A DNA stretch of 64,000 bases from Deltaproteobacteria bacterium (GTDB lineage Bacteria > Myxococcota_A > Polyangia > Haliangiales > JADYYK01): NCBI GenBank assembly GCA_020853705.1, contig JADYYK010000206.1, positions 1-64,000 on the forward strand, given 5' to 3'. Below, piece by piece: positions 26,563-42,333 of this stretch. The number at the start of each line of letters is the position of its first letter. The stretch's first letter is position 1. The notes under the pieces were generated by a model, which saw nothing but the letters and a program-made list of their open reading frames with translations, made no database searches and was not told the origin of the DNA. The translations under genes and the position numbers were made by a program.

Positions 26563-28310
26563 GAGGCCCGCGGTGGTGATGCTGGCGCGGGCGTCGCCGC
26601 GGGCGTCGCCGCGGTCGACGGCGTGGCCGCGGCCAGCAGCGCGCCGTTGGACGGCAGCTCGCCGGCGCTGCCCTGGGCGCTCGACAGGTAGGCCACGCCC
26701 CGGTACAGGTCCTCGCCGCGCGTGCGCAGCCCGCCCAGGAAGCTCGCCAGCTCGCGCGTCAGCGCCGACGCCGACAGCTGCTTCTCGGGCGCCAGCAGCT
26801 TGAGCAGCGTGGCCGCCCCGGCCCAGTCGTCGAACGGCGCCAGCTCGCCCAGGAGCTCGGTCACCGCGGCGGCGCGCTCGGCCGGCGTGGCCAGCGGCAG
26901 CTTGCGCGAGGCCTGGGTGATCACGCGCAGCGCCGCCGGCACCGGGATGCCGCGCGCGCCCACCGCGGCCATCAGCTCGCAGGCCAGGCGCGAGGTCGAC
27001 TCGGTGCCGCGGTCGACGCGCCGCTTGCGCCCGTTGCCGTTGCCATGGCCATGGCCGTTGCCAGCGTCGCCGTCGCCGTCGGGCGGCGCCAGCGCATGCA
27101 TGACGTCGATCAGGGTCTCCAGCGCCAGCCCCTGGCTGCGCGCCGCGGCCAGCACCTGGTCGTCGATGGCGGCCTCGGCCGCGGCGCTCGCGCTCGCCGG
27201 CATGACCAGGCGCAGGAGCTCCGCGGCCGCCTCGCGGGCATGGTTCTTCGGCAGCAGCGCGCGCGCCGCCGCGGCCGCCACCTCGCGCGCCGCCGGGTCG
27301 CGCCAGCCCTCGACCGCCGCGCGCAGCGCCGCCGGCAGCCCGGGCCCCGGCTCCAGCACCACCGCCGCGCCCGCCGCCGCCGCGCGCGCCGCGCGCACGT
27401 GCTGCTCGTCCGCGATCTTCTCTTGCGGCAGGAACACCGTGGGCACCCCCGCGTGCAGGAGCTCGCTCCAGCTGTTGTAGCCGGCCGCCGACACCGCGAG
27501 GTCGAGGCCGCCGTGCAGCTCGGCGGCGCCGCCCCGGGTCAGCCAGGTCACGCGCTCACCGTGCAGCGCGCGGCCGCGATACAGCGGCCCGGCGCCGACC
27601 ACCACATGCACGTCGGGCAGCTCCAGCAGCGCGCGCACGCAGGTCGAAAGCTGCTGCTCGGCGCCGCCATCGCCGCCGCCGCCCGCGGTCACGTACACCG
27701 CCAGGCGCCCGTCGGGCACGCCCAGCTCGGCGCGCGCCGCGGCCCGCGCCAAGAGCTCGACGCGCTCGCGCACCATCACGGGGCCGACATAGTGCAGCCG
27801 GCTCTGCACCGCCGCGGGCACCTCGACCTCGACCGTGCTGCGATGCTCGGGCACCACCAGGGTGTCGTACAGCGGCAGCATGGTCTGGAAGTCCGTGCGC
27901 GCGCCGAACGCCGCCTTGACCGGCCGGTAGATGAAGGCGCGGTGGCGCGCCAGGTCCAGCGCCGACAAGAGCTCGCCGAACGACCCGCGCGGGAAGCTGT
28001 CGACCACCAGCAGGTCGGGGCGCAGCAGCCCCAGCGAGTGCCACACCCACTGCTTGGCCAGCGCCAGGTAGGTCAGCTTGTCGACCCCGGCGTCACCGAT
28101 CGTCGTCTTGGACGGCAGCTTGAACGACGCGAAGCGCTCCCCGAACAGGAGGCCGTCGGCCTCGCACGAGGTCAGGAAGTAGATCTCCGCGCGCACCCCC
28201 GCGTGCAGCGCATAGCGGCGCATCCAGCGGTTGATCGCGATGAGCCGCGTCAGGTGGCCGACGCCCGACCCGTTGACCGCATAGTTGACGATGCGCAGCG
28301 TGCGCGCCAC
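26559..28310 (-). CDS. GT-B (GT28-like) glycosyltransferase with C-terminal helical extension
   Basis: The 583-residue protein begins with VNYAVNGSGVGHLTRL, the Gly-rich acceptor loop of MurG/UGT-like GT-B enzymes. Its donor half carries VTAGGGGDGG and VSAAGYNSWSELLHAGVPTVFLPQ with a following EQH-x-RA, matching the GT28 UDP-sugar binding site (about 250-350). After a His/Gly/Asn linker (GNGHGHGNGNG, near 430), about 140 residues of helical sequence have no family I recognise. The GTG at 28310 was chosen because the glycosyltransferase fold starts there and the upstream stop is 2 nt away. With ugd in the same operon, UDP-glucuronate or UDP-glucose is a plausible donor (inference). Confidence 0.88.
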   Translation of the reverse strand: MARTLRIVNYAVNGSGVGHLTRLIAINRWMRRYALHAGVRAEIYFLTSCEADGLLFGERFASFKLPSKTTIGDAGVDKLTYLALAKQWVWHSLGLLRPDLLVVDSFPRGSFGELLSALDLARHRAFIYRPVKAAFGARTDFQTMLPLYDTLVVPEHRSTVEVEVPAAVQSRLHYVGPVMVRERVELLARAAARAELGVPDGRLAVYVTAGGGGDGGAEQQLSTCVRALLELPDVHVVVGAGPLYRGRALHGERVTWLTRGGAAELHGGLDLAVSAAGYNSWSELLHAGVPTVFLPQEKIADEQHVRAARAAAAGAAVVLEPGPGLPAALRAAVEGWRDPAAREVAAAAARALLPKNHAREAAAELLRLVMPASASAAAEAAIDDQVLAAARSQGLALETLIDVMHALAPPDGDGDAGNGHGHGNGNGRKRRVDRGTESTSRLACELMAAVGARGIPVPAALRVITQASRKLPLATPAERAAAVTELLGELAPFDDWAGAATLLKLLAPEKQLSASALTRELASFLGGLRTRGEDLYRGVAYLSSAQGSAGELPSNGALLAAATPSTAATPAATPAPASPPRAS

Positions 28311-28312
28311 GG

Positions 28313-29614
28313 CTAGCTCGCGTCCAGCAGGCTGCTCGCGCGGCTGCTGTCGTCGCTGGTCGCGGCCGCCGCCGCGCTGTCGTCGAAGCTGCTCAGCGGA
28401 TCGCGCTCGTAGCGATGGTCCGGGTGGCGGCTGTAGAACTCCTGCACCCCGGGCAGGAAGTCGCCGTCCAGGCGCCCGTCGGTCATGAGGTCCCACCACA
28501 GGAAGTCGTCGACCAGGCTGGCGCGGTGGTAGCCGTCGAACGCGTAGACGGTGTGATAGGTCTGCTGATAGCGCTCGCGGCGCTTGCGATAGCGCTCGCT
28601 GCGATCCTGGAAGCGACGCTCGAACTGCTCCCCCGGCATGTTCTGCCACGCCATCTTGGGGCGCCCCCACTTGACGATGTCGCGACGCACCTTCTGGATG
28701 GCCGCGGCGAGCTCCTGGCGCGGCTTCTTGAGCTGCTCGTTGGCCAGCCCCTCGAGGTACTCGCGCTTGGCCTCCATGCCCTTGAGGCGCTTGTACATGA
28801 TGGCGAGGTCGGGCGTCGCCGCCAGGCGATCGGCCAGGTCAGCCATGCCCAGGCTGCGCAGGTAGCCCCACAGCAGGCGCTGCGCGGCCTCCAGGTGGCG
28901 CGCCTCCAGCGAGGCCAGCGCGTCGGTCCGCTCGCCATGCTCGCGCTCCAGCGCCTCGCTGATGGCGATCTGCTCGCGCAGCTCGGCCAGCCGGGTGTCA
29001 TAGACGGCCAGGGTGTCGCGGGTCGACACCAGCTCGGCGCGCAGCGCGGCGAAGCTGCCGTGCTTGGGGAAGCGCGCCAGCAGCTCGTCGCCGGCCTTCC
29101 AGTCGCCGTAGTAGCTCATGCGCCACCATCCGACGCTGTACTTGTCGGTGCCGTAGCCGACCTGGAGCAGCCGGTCGCGCCGCGGATGCGCCGACAGCGT
29201 CCACACCTGCAGCAGCGGCGCGCGGAACTCCTCCAGCTCGTCGACCTCGCGCACCAGCGACCCGATGCGCGGCGCGCGCAAAAGCTCGCGATCGCGATAG
29301 CGCGGCTCGGCCTCGATCTCGCCGAGGCGCGTCTGCAGCGTGGCGCGCTCGCGCTCGCGCGCGGCGATGAGGTCGTTCTGGCGCAGCGGCGCATACCCGG
29401 TCAGGCGCACCGCCTGCTCGATGGCCTCCGGCGTCAGCGCCGGCAACATCGCCGCCGCCAGCTCGGCGCCCGCCTGCGTCTCCGCGGCGTCGACCTCCTT
29501 GATGCGCTGGGCGTGCTCCGCCAGCAGGCGATCCAGCTGCGCCACCTCGCCCTCGAGCTGCGCGAGTTGCTCGCGCAGGCAGCGCTGGACCTCGTAGTGC
29601 CCGTGCCCGGTCAT
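28313..29614 (-). CDS. Coiled-coil protein of unknown function
   Basis: The 433-residue cytoplasmic protein has long charged helices. A coiled coil at about 5-60 has regular Leu spacing (EQLAQLEGEVAQLDRLLAEH), and another lies at about 195-245. In the middle and C-terminal parts are Trp/Tyr-rich segments (GWWRMSYYGDWKAGDELL and YQQTYHTVYAFDGYHRASL). It ends in a Ser/Asp/Ala-rich tail. There is no signal peptide or membrane segment. The ATG overlaps the stop of the preceding small gene (ATGA). I do not recognise the family; its place in the operon suggests a scaffold or recognition role. Confidence 0.82.
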   Translation of the reverse strand: MTGHGHYEVQRCLREQLAQLEGEVAQLDRLLAEHAQRIKEVDAAETQAGAELAAAMLPALTPEAIEQAVRLTGYAPLRQNDLIAARERERATLQTRLGEIEAEPRYRDRELLRAPRIGSLVREVDELEEFRAPLLQVWTLSAHPRRDRLLQVGYGTDKYSVGWWRMSYYGDWKAGDELLARFPKHGSFAALRAELVSTRDTLAVYDTRLAELREQIAISEALEREHGERTDALASLEARHLEAAQRLLWGYLRSLGMADLADRLAATPDLAIMYKRLKGMEAKREYLEGLANEQLKKPRQELAAAIQKVRRDIVKWGRPKMAWQNMPGEQFERRFQDRSERYRKRRERYQQTYHTVYAFDGYHRASLVDDFLWWDLMTDGRLDGDFLPGVQEFYSRHPDHRYERDPLSSFDDSAAAAATSDDSSRASSLLDAS

Positions 29615-29934
29615 GGCCGCGGCAGCCGCGCGATGAAGCGCTGCGCCGCCAGCTCGAGCTCGGCCTCGTCAGCGACCTCCAGCTCGTCGATCAAGAGCAG
29701 GTGGAAGTCGCCGCGCTCGATGGCCGCCTCCAGCGCCGCGATCACGGCCGGCGTCAGCTCGACCCGGTCACCGGCCTCGGTGGTCAGGTACTCGTACCCG
29801 ACCCGGTGCGCTGGATCGTAGCCATCCAGCACCACCTCGAAGCCAGCGCCCACGAGCTTGAAGCCATGCTCGATGTGAAACCCGGCCGCGCTGAAGCACC
29901 GCTCCAGCACCGCCCCCCCGGTTCGCTCGTCCAC
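29611..29934 (-). CDS. Small protein of unknown function, first gene of the radical-SAM operon
   Basis: The 107-residue protein starts at GTG. It has mixed alpha/beta character: GFKLVGAGFEVVLDGYDP, then VGYEYLTTEAGD, then helices ending in AAQRFIARLPRP. It has one Cys (13) and no signal peptide. It is larger and more structured than typical ribosomal-peptide precursors and lacks the wHTH look of a PqqD-like recognition element. Its stop overlaps the next ATG. TACCAT sits 6 nt before the GTG, suggesting that the operon transcript begins at this codon. Confidence 0.75.
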   Translation of the reverse strand: MDERTGGAVLERCFSAAGFHIEHGFKLVGAGFEVVLDGYDPAHRVGYEYLTTEAGDRVELTPAVIAALEAAIERGDFHLLLIDELEVADEAELELAAQRFIARLPRP

Positions 29935-29940
29935 GCGCGC

Positions 29941-29946
29941 ATGGTA
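29941..29946 (-). promoter_or_regulatory. Candidate -10 element TACCAT of the radical-SAM operon
   Basis: TACCAT on the minus strand ends 6 nt before the GTG at 29934. It lies in the only intergenic gap upstream of the eight-gene operon (27 bp), so it is the best placed promoter for the whole unit. Confidence 0.5.
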
Positions 29947-29961
29947 GCGGGGGGGGCCGCG

Positions 29962-30480
29962 CTAGTCGAGCGTCGGGCGCGGCCGGAGCGGCTCCCGCGG
30001 CGTGCTGACCGTGGTGCGCTGCCGGGTCTGGCTGCGCGGGCGGGTGATCACGATGGCCAGCACCAGCGCCGCGGCCCAGTACAGGTAGGCGCCCTGGCGC
30101 AGGCGGACATCCTCGAACAGGTGCAGGTCGAACTGCGCCAGCAGGGTCGACAGCCAGCCGATGACCAGCAGCACGATGCGGGTCAGGTGGTGGGTGCGTG
30201 AGCTCGGCGCGCCGCGCCACTCGGTCGAGGTGCGCCAGCCCAGCAAGCCCAGGCTGAAGAGGACGAGACCGAGCCGGGCGGCGGCGTGCATGTCGCCCGT
30301 GGCCAGGGTGTGGATGGCGGTGGTGGTGCAGCTGACCGGGGCGGCGTGGCCGTGGCCGAACCACAGCGGCAGGTCGCAGGCGCGGATGACCTCATAGGGC
30401 AACACGACGGCCAGCACCAGCAGGACGAGGCCCAGCACGCCCGTGACGAGCGCAAACAGGGGAGGTTTCGGGGCGGACAT
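29962..30480 (-). CDS. Small integral membrane protein
   Basis: The 172-residue protein has four hydrophobic segments: about 8-30 (LFALVTGVLGLVLLVLAVVL), 68-85, 100-120 and 128-145. A periplasmic-type loop contains two cysteines (ACDLPLW and VSCTTTA) after the first helix. The start at 30480 puts a short polar N-terminus before helix 1. A longer frame to 30564 would add a Cys/His-rich segment and is less likely. No known family. It lies upstream of the radical-SAM operon on the same strand, 27 bp away, and could be co-transcribed if the operon promoter is not a boundary. Confidence 0.7.
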   Translation of the reverse strand: MSAPKPPLFALVTGVLGLVLLVLAVVLPYEVIRACDLPLWFGHGHAAPVSCTTTAIHTLATGDMHAAARLGLVLFSLGLLGWRTSTEWRGAPSSRTHHLTRIVLLVIGWLSTLLAQFDLHLFEDVRLRQGAYLYWAAALVLAIVITRPRSQTRQRTTVSTPREPLRPRPTLD

Positions 30481-30609
30481 GCACAGCACGAGAGAGCAAT
30501 GGTCGTGCCGGCAGCGGTGGCAGTCGAATCGCTGGCTTGCGCGTGCGGGAGTGACGCGGTCCATGGACCTGGATCAGCGTGGCGGGGCGCTGGCCCAGCG
30601 CTTCGCGGC

Positions 30610-31179
30610 CTACTTCACGGTGATGACGATGACTGCCGGTGGCAGCGTGCCGACTTGCAGCGCCAGCGGCGGCTCCACCCTGACGCGGTAGCTGCCGGGC
30701 GGCAGCTTGCCCTGCTCCTGTGCGAAGCGGCTACCGCAGATGTCGACCTTGCCCAGCCCATAGGACAGCGCGGTCCACCACAGGTCCCTGACGTACTTCG
30801 CGCCGGGCGCGACGGTAATGGGCGGCAGCGGGGCGCGCGGAGGGTCCTCCTTGAGGTCCGCGGAGTCGGCGCAGCGATTCCCGTCGGGGCTGGGCACCCA
30901 GCCGGGGACCTCCTTGCCGTCGGGGCCGAAGATGGTCGCGGTGAAGACCTCGCCGCTGTCGAGCAGCGTGAGCGGTGTGGTGCCGTGGTTCTCGAGGGTC
31001 CAGAACAGCTGTGTGTAGGCGCCGACCGGGATGCTCGGGGGCTCGGCGCGCAAGGTGATGGTGACCGACCTGGGCGCGGGTGACGCCAGCGGGAAAGGGG
31101 ATGGCGCGGGCGCGGGCGCGGGCTTCGCTCGCGCACCACCACATCCAGCCACCACGACCAGCACCAGGACGCGCTTCAC
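30610..31179 (-). CDS. Lipoprotein with Ig-like (BsuPI/CARDB-type) domain
   Basis: The 189-residue product starts at GTG and has a very short signal peptide with lipobox (VVVAGCGG, Cys13). After a Pro/Ala linker (about 18-36), residues 37-189 form one beta-sandwich: SVTITLRAEPPSIPVGAYTQ, FWTLENHGTTPLTLL, and a final GSYRVRVEPP strand. This resembles intracellular-proteinase-inhibitor/CARDB-type Ig folds. Two conserved-looking cysteines (RCADS and DICGS) could pair. TAGACT lies 6 nt before the GTG. Confidence 0.8.
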   Translation of the reverse strand: MKRVLVLVVVAGCGGARAKPAPAPAPSPFPLASPAPRSVTITLRAEPPSIPVGAYTQLFWTLENHGTTPLTLLDSGEVFTATIFGPDGKEVPGWVPSPDGNRCADSADLKEDPPRAPLPPITVAPGAKYVRDLWWTALSYGLGKVDICGSRFAQEQGKLPPGSYRVRVEPPLALQVGTLPPAVIVITVK

Positions 31180-31185
31180 CTGGAG

Positions 31186-31191
31186 AGTCTA
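31186..31191 (-). promoter_or_regulatory. Candidate -10 element TAGACT for the lipoprotein gene at 31179
   Basis: TAGACT on the minus strand ends 6 nt before the GTG at 31179, inside the 19-bp gap after the LOG-family gene. The lipoprotein gene can therefore be transcribed independently. Confidence 0.5.
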
Positions 31192-31198
31192 CGTCAGC

Positions 31199-31795
<597 letters not shown>

Positions 31796-31804
31796 CGCGC
31801 GCTG

Positions 31805-31814
31805 ATGACGTCAT
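31805..31814. promoter_or_regulatory. Perfect palindrome ATGACGTCAT between divergent genes
   Basis: A 10-bp perfect palindrome in the 110-bp region between the LOG-family gene (minus) and the lipoprotein gene (plus). It could bind a dimeric regulator. No second copy was noticed in the window. Confidence 0.3.
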
Positions 31815-31905
31815 AGCCGAAGCGCGCGCCACAAGCCAGCCCGTTCAAACCAAGGTTGGCCACCATTGCTCGAAATCGCGGCGCGGTTGTGCTTGGATGC
31901 GCGCC

Positions 31906-32415
31906 ATGAAGACCCCTGGCCGCTCTCTGTTCACCTTGACCCTGGCGTTCGCTCTGCCCCTGCTGCTGGCCTCCTGCGGCGGCGACGGCGAGGATGGCAA
32001 CAAGGACGGCGCCGTCGTCAGCGACGGCCAGACCGGCATCGACGCGCGCACCATCGACGCCAGCACCATCGACGCCCGCCCGCCGGGCCAGTGTGTGCAG
32101 AACGTGTGCGGCGACAACGGCTCCGACAAGCGCTGCGACGATCTCGACCAGTGCACCAACGTGTGCGGCGGCGCTGGCGGCAGCACCTGCTCGCAGGGCT
32201 TCGTGTGTCAGACCGACGTGTGCACCTGCAACGTGCTGTCGTGCGGCTCGCTCGGCTTCGGTCGCCGCTGCGTGGCCAACAACACCGGCGCCGTCGCCGA
32301 GCCGGGCGGCGCCATCACGCTGTGCACCAACAAGTGCGCCGCCGTGGGCTGGCCGCCGTGCTCCTCCGGCTACGAGTGCATCGGCAACGTCTGCGAGCGC
32401 ATGATCAACCCGTAG
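31906..32415 (+). CDS. Small cysteine-rich lipoprotein
   Basis: The 169-residue product has a lipobox (LLLASCGGDG, Cys24) and an Asp-rich linker with IDA-x-TIDAS repeats. A cysteine-rich domain of about 110 residues then holds some 16 cysteines in CxxxC and CxxxxxC spacing (CVQNVCGDNG, CTNVCGGAGG, CNVLSCGSLGFG, CTNKCAAVGWPPC). Such disulfide-rich surface lipoproteins are common in myxobacteria; no function is known to me. The internal ATG at 31906 was chosen because it starts the signal peptide. The longer frame starts in the promoter region of the divergent gene. Confidence 0.8.
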   Translation: MKTPGRSLFTLTLAFALPLLLASCGGDGEDGNKDGAVVSDGQTGIDARTIDASTIDARPPGQCVQNVCGDNGSDKRCDDLDQCTNVCGGAGGSTCSQGFVCQTDVCTCNVLSCGSLGFGRRCVANNTGAVAEPGGAITLCTNKCAAVGWPPCSSGYECIGNVCERMINP

Positions 32416-32429
32416 CGGCGCGGCGCGGG

Positions 32430-35834
<3,405 letters not shown>

Positions 35835-35843
35835 CCGCCCACG

Positions 35844-35849
35844 ATTCTA
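35844..35849 (-). promoter_or_regulatory. Candidate -10 element TAGAAT for the WD40 kinase
   Basis: TAGAAT on the minus strand ends 9 nt before the ATG at 35834. It is only 5 bp from the plus-strand TATAAT of the divergent activator gene. Confidence 0.5.
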
Positions 35850-35854
35850 GGCCC

Positions 35855-35860
35855 TATAAT
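35855..35860 (+). promoter_or_regulatory. Consensus -10 element TATAAT for the FHA activator
   Basis: A perfect TATAAT in very GC-rich surroundings ends 6 nt before the GTG at 35867. Its -35 region would fall inside the start of the kinase gene. Confidence 0.6.
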
Positions 35861-35866
35861 GCCCGC

Positions 35867-37180
35867 GTGGCAGAGGAGACGCTGGACGACAGCACGCGGG
35901 GCTCGGCGGGCACGGTGGGCCCGCCGTCGCCAGGTCTCGTCGTGGTGTTCTCGGCCGGGCGGCCCGCCCTGGGCGCGCTGGTCGTGCCACCCGCAGGGAT
36001 CGTGATCGGTCGCGAGCCTGGTGTGGGCCACACCCTGGATGACCAGCGCCTGTCCCGGCGCCATGCCGAGATCAGGCGGCGCGGCGGGGTCTTCGTGGCG
36101 CGCGATCTCGGCAGCCGCAACGGCAGCTTCGCCGATGGCGTCGGGCTCGGCGCGGAATGGTCACCTGGTCTCCGGGTGCTGCGCCTGGGCGACAGCGTGC
36201 TGGTGCCGGCCGCCGATGTGCGGCCGTTCAAGGACGGCGTGGTCTCGGTGGTCGACGGCGTCGTGCGTGGGCCGCGCCTGGCCGCGCTCTACCAGGACAT
36301 CGCCAGCGCGGCGACCTCGGCCACGACGCTGCACATCCGTGGCGAGACTGGCAGCGGCAAGGAGCTGGCTGCGCGACAGTTCCACCGCGTCGGCCCGAGG
36401 CCTGAGGGGCCCTTCGTGGCGGTCAACTGCGCGGGCATTCCCGCCGCGCTGGCCGAGCGCCTGCTGTTCGGGGCCCGGCGCGGCGCCTACTCCGGCGCCG
36501 CCGCCGACACCGAGGGCTACCTGCAGACCGCCGACGGCGGCACGCTCTTCCTCGACGAGGTCGCCGAGCTCGGCGCCGAGGTGCAGGCCAAGCTGCTGCG
36601 TGTGCTGGAGACGCGCGAGGTCCTGCCGCTGGGCGCCCAGCGACCGCTGAGGGTGGATGTGCGGGTCTGTTCGGCGACTCACCGTGACCTCCGGGCCGAG
36701 GTCGCCGCAGGGCGTTTTCGCGAGGATCTGTACTTCCGCCTGGGTCGGCCAGCCCTGACCCTGCCACCGCTGCGCGAGCGGCCCGAGGAGGTGCCCTGGA
36801 TCATCGCCGAGGCGCTCGCCGCGGTGCGGCCCGCGCTGTCGGTGCGGGCGTCGTTCGTCGAGGCGGTGCTGCTGCGACCCTGGCCGGGCAACGTGCGCGA
36901 GCTCCTCACCGAGGTCGCCGAGGCCGCCCGCCGCGCCACCGCCGCGCGCTCCCGACGGCTGGAGGCGGTGCACCTTCCGCCCGAGGTCGGCCAGCCGATG
37001 GCCCCCGCGGCCGGCGCCGCGCCGGAGCCCGCCATCACGCGGGCCGGCATCGAGGCGGCTCTGGCCCGCGCGCACGGGAACGTGTCCCAGGCAGCCCGCG
37101 AGCTCGGCATGCACCGCACCCAGCTGCGCCGCTACGTCACCAGCTTCGCCATCGACCCGCGCCGCTTCGGCTCAGGCTGA
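35867..37180 (+). CDS. FHA-domain sigma-54-dependent transcription activator
   Basis: The 437-residue enhancer-binding protein has an N-terminal FHA domain (about 30-120: GRE at 48-50, SRRH at 63-66, SRNG at 83-86) that binds phosphothreonine. The AAA+ sigma-54 domain has Walker A GETGSGKE at 159-166, a sigma-54 contact loop GAYSGA at 206-211 (consensus GAFTGA), and Walker B GGTLFLDE. A Fis-type helix-turn-helix ends the protein (GNVSQAARELGMHRTQLRRYV). There is no receiver domain, so regulation by Ser/Thr phosphorylation is likely, probably by the divergent kinase. The start is GTG. The family is well known in Myxococcus; target genes are unknown. Confidence 0.94.
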   Translation: MAEETLDDSTRGSAGTVGPPSPGLVVVFSAGRPALGALVVPPAGIVIGREPGVGHTLDDQRLSRRHAEIRRRGGVFVARDLGSRNGSFADGVGLGAEWSPGLRVLRLGDSVLVPAADVRPFKDGVVSVVDGVVRGPRLAALYQDIASAATSATTLHIRGETGSGKELAARQFHRVGPRPEGPFVAVNCAGIPAALAERLLFGARRGAYSGAAADTEGYLQTADGGTLFLDEVAELGAEVQAKLLRVLETREVLPLGAQRPLRVDVRVCSATHRDLRAEVAAGRFREDLYFRLGRPALTLPPLRERPEEVPWIIAEALAAVRPALSVRASFVEAVLLRPWPGNVRELLTEVAEAARRATAARSRRLEAVHLPPEVGQPMAPAAGAAPEPAITRAGIEAALARAHGNVSQAARELGMHRTQLRRYVTSFAIDPRRFGSG

Positions 37181-37206
37181 GCGCGCGTCCAGCGCTCAGC
37201 CGACCG

Positions 37207-39060
37207 CTAGACGCGGACGGAGTCCACCAGCGACTGGGCCTCGTCGAGGTGGCCCTGCCACTTTGCCTTCCGGTCCGCGAGCACCTGCTTGAAGCCCCTG
37301 AGCATGCTGAGGTGGTCGATGAAGTCATCGACGTTGGCGCAGATGGCGGCCCCCTCGCCCGAGCGCTCGCTATACGACGGCAGGCTGATGGCGCCGAGCA
37401 TGGTGTCGCATCGCGAGACCAGCTCGGTGAGCTTCCCGATCGCGGCGACGGCGGATTGCACCCGACGGTGGTCCTGGTTGCCTGGCGGGCCCTTGGCGCC
37501 GACGCTCATCAGTTCGCCGAGCTTGGTGGTCTTGTCCTCGTAGATCCCGAAGCTGGTCTTGAGGGCGTCATTGGCGGACTCGGCGCCGTCGAGCGCCGTC
37601 TTCACGTTGTTCATGGCGTTGTCGTAGGCGTTCAGCGCCTGCCGGACGCCCTCGTGGGCGCTGCTGACCTTGAGCGCGGTGATGCGTCCCCTGATCTCGC
37701 TGATCTTGGCGCCGAACCCGATGTGGCTGGCGGCGCCGATCATCTCCCCGACCGCGTCGCCCATCTTGGCAATGCCCTCCCCCATGAAGTTGGCGGTCAC
37801 GGCGCCCGCCAGCGACTTGAGGACGCCCCCGACCTGGGCGCGCTGCTGCTCCAGCTCGTCCTTCTCCGCCTGGAGCTGGGCCTCCTCACCGTTGTTGCGG
37901 GCCACCGTGGCTTGACTGAGGGCGCTGTCGGCCAGGCGCAGGCCGTTCGCCACCTCGCGCATCTTGGCGCGCACCTCGCGCTCGCCCCTGCGCACGGCGT
38001 CGGCGGCAGGTCGCAGCTGGGTGCGCTTGAACTCGATGATCTTCTTGCGATCATCGTTGCCCACCTTCTTGACGTCGAAGCTGCCACCGGGCCTGTCGCC
38101 GGTGGCGAAGACGTCCCAGAGCTTCATGCCTCCGACGGTGGGGGCCGAGTTCCAGACCTCGCCTTCGGGATCCTCGACGGTGTCACCGTTGCCGTGCGCC
38201 AGGCCGGCGGTCGCGGCCGAGGCGTCGGCGGCGTCGTCGCAGTAGGTCTTGTCCATCGCTGCGACCTGGTTCCACGATCCCGCCAGCTGCATCCAGCTGG
38301 CCATGAAGGCCTGCGAGCGCGGACCGGTGCCCATGCCCTGGCGCCAGGCAGGCATGGCCTGCCACGCCCCGGGTAGCCGGTCGACGTGGACGGAAGCGGC
38401 CTGTGCGTTCCAGTTGCGCGGCAGGATGACCTGCACTGGTGAGTCCTTCCCTACGGGGATGCCATCCATGATGTCCATGATGTTCGACATCGTCTCCCCG
38501 TAGGTCGCGCGCGCCAGGGTGCCGGCACCCGCGGTCAGACTCGCCGGCGCGCCGCGCACCATGGCGTCGGCGGCGCGGTCAGCCTCGATCTCCTGGCGGT
38601 CGCCTGGAGTCGACACGTCGAGCTTGAACTGCGGGCGCGCAGCGCCACCAGACTGCTGGACCGTGTGCGCGACCTCGTGGGCGATGAGGTGCTGGCCGGC
38701 CTCGCTGCCTGGATCGAACTGGCCGCGCCCGAAGTGGATGTCCTGGCCCTGCGCATAGGCGCGCGCGCCAACGCTGGCGGTCGCGGCCTGTGAGGCTGCG
38801 CCGGTGTGCACGCGCACGGCGCCCAGATCCGTCCCCAGTGAGCCCTCGAACCGCTTGCGGAGCAGGGTGGGCAACGGCGCTCCACTGGAGCCGGCAGCCT
38901 GGGCGACCGCCGTCTCCGCGCCTGGCGCCACCCCGTTGCCGTCAGCCTGGCGCGCGACCGGTGTGCCCGGGACGAGCGGACGCTTGCCCGCCCGCACCTC
39001 CTGCTCGGAGACCGTGACCTCTTGGCCCAGGCCCAGCTGCTTGTGTCGTTCACGTTGCAT
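37207..39060 (-). CDS. DUF4157 (eCIS-core) zincin-like protein
   Basis: The 617-residue protein has the DUF4157/eCIS-core domain at about 60-140: LRKRFEGSLGTDLGAVRVHT, ARAYAQGQDIHFG, and the zinc motif HEVAHTVQQ (HEVAH at 128-132). In contractile injection system (eCIS) loci, this domain marks putative effectors or cargo-loading proteins. The remaining 450 residues are mostly helical, with a long coiled-coil stretch (about 340-480) and no toxin motif I can identify. The start has AGGAGAG 6 nt upstream. It lies 10 bp downstream of the AAA-ATPase gene, forming a two-gene unit. Confidence 0.88.
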   Translation of the reverse strand: MQRERHKQLGLGQEVTVSEQEVRAGKRPLVPGTPVARQADGNGVAPGAETAVAQAAGSSGAPLPTLLRKRFEGSLGTDLGAVRVHTGAASQAATASVGARAYAQGQDIHFGRGQFDPGSEAGQHLIAHEVAHTVQQSGGAARPQFKLDVSTPGDRQEIEADRAADAMVRGAPASLTAGAGTLARATYGETMSNIMDIMDGIPVGKDSPVQVILPRNWNAQAASVHVDRLPGAWQAMPAWRQGMGTGPRSQAFMASWMQLAGSWNQVAAMDKTYCDDAADASAATAGLAHGNGDTVEDPEGEVWNSAPTVGGMKLWDVFATGDRPGGSFDVKKVGNDDRKKIIEFKRTQLRPAADAVRRGEREVRAKMREVANGLRLADSALSQATVARNNGEEAQLQAEKDELEQQRAQVGGVLKSLAGAVTANFMGEGIAKMGDAVGEMIGAASHIGFGAKISEIRGRITALKVSSAHEGVRQALNAYDNAMNNVKTALDGAESANDALKTSFGIYEDKTTKLGELMSVGAKGPPGNQDHRRVQSAVAAIGKLTELVSRCDTMLGAISLPSYSERSGEGAAICANVDDFIDHLSMLRGFKQVLADRKAKWQGHLDEAQSLVDSVRV

Positions 39061-39070
39061 TGGCGCTCTC

Positions 39071-42292
<3,222 letters not shown>

Positions 42293-42333
42293 GAGGCCAG
42301 GACACTGCAGCGCCCATGCCGGGCCTTTGCGCC

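Noticed and set aside
29611..29934. Precursor peptide for the radical SAM enzymes
   Set aside because: The 107-aa product looks like a folded alpha/beta protein without a core region rich in modifiable residues. It was kept as an unknown protein instead.
30481..30564. Cys/His-rich N-terminal extension of the small membrane protein
   Set aside because: A longer frame is open, but the segment lacks a ribosome-binding site or -10 box, and a polar start right before helix 1 fits better.
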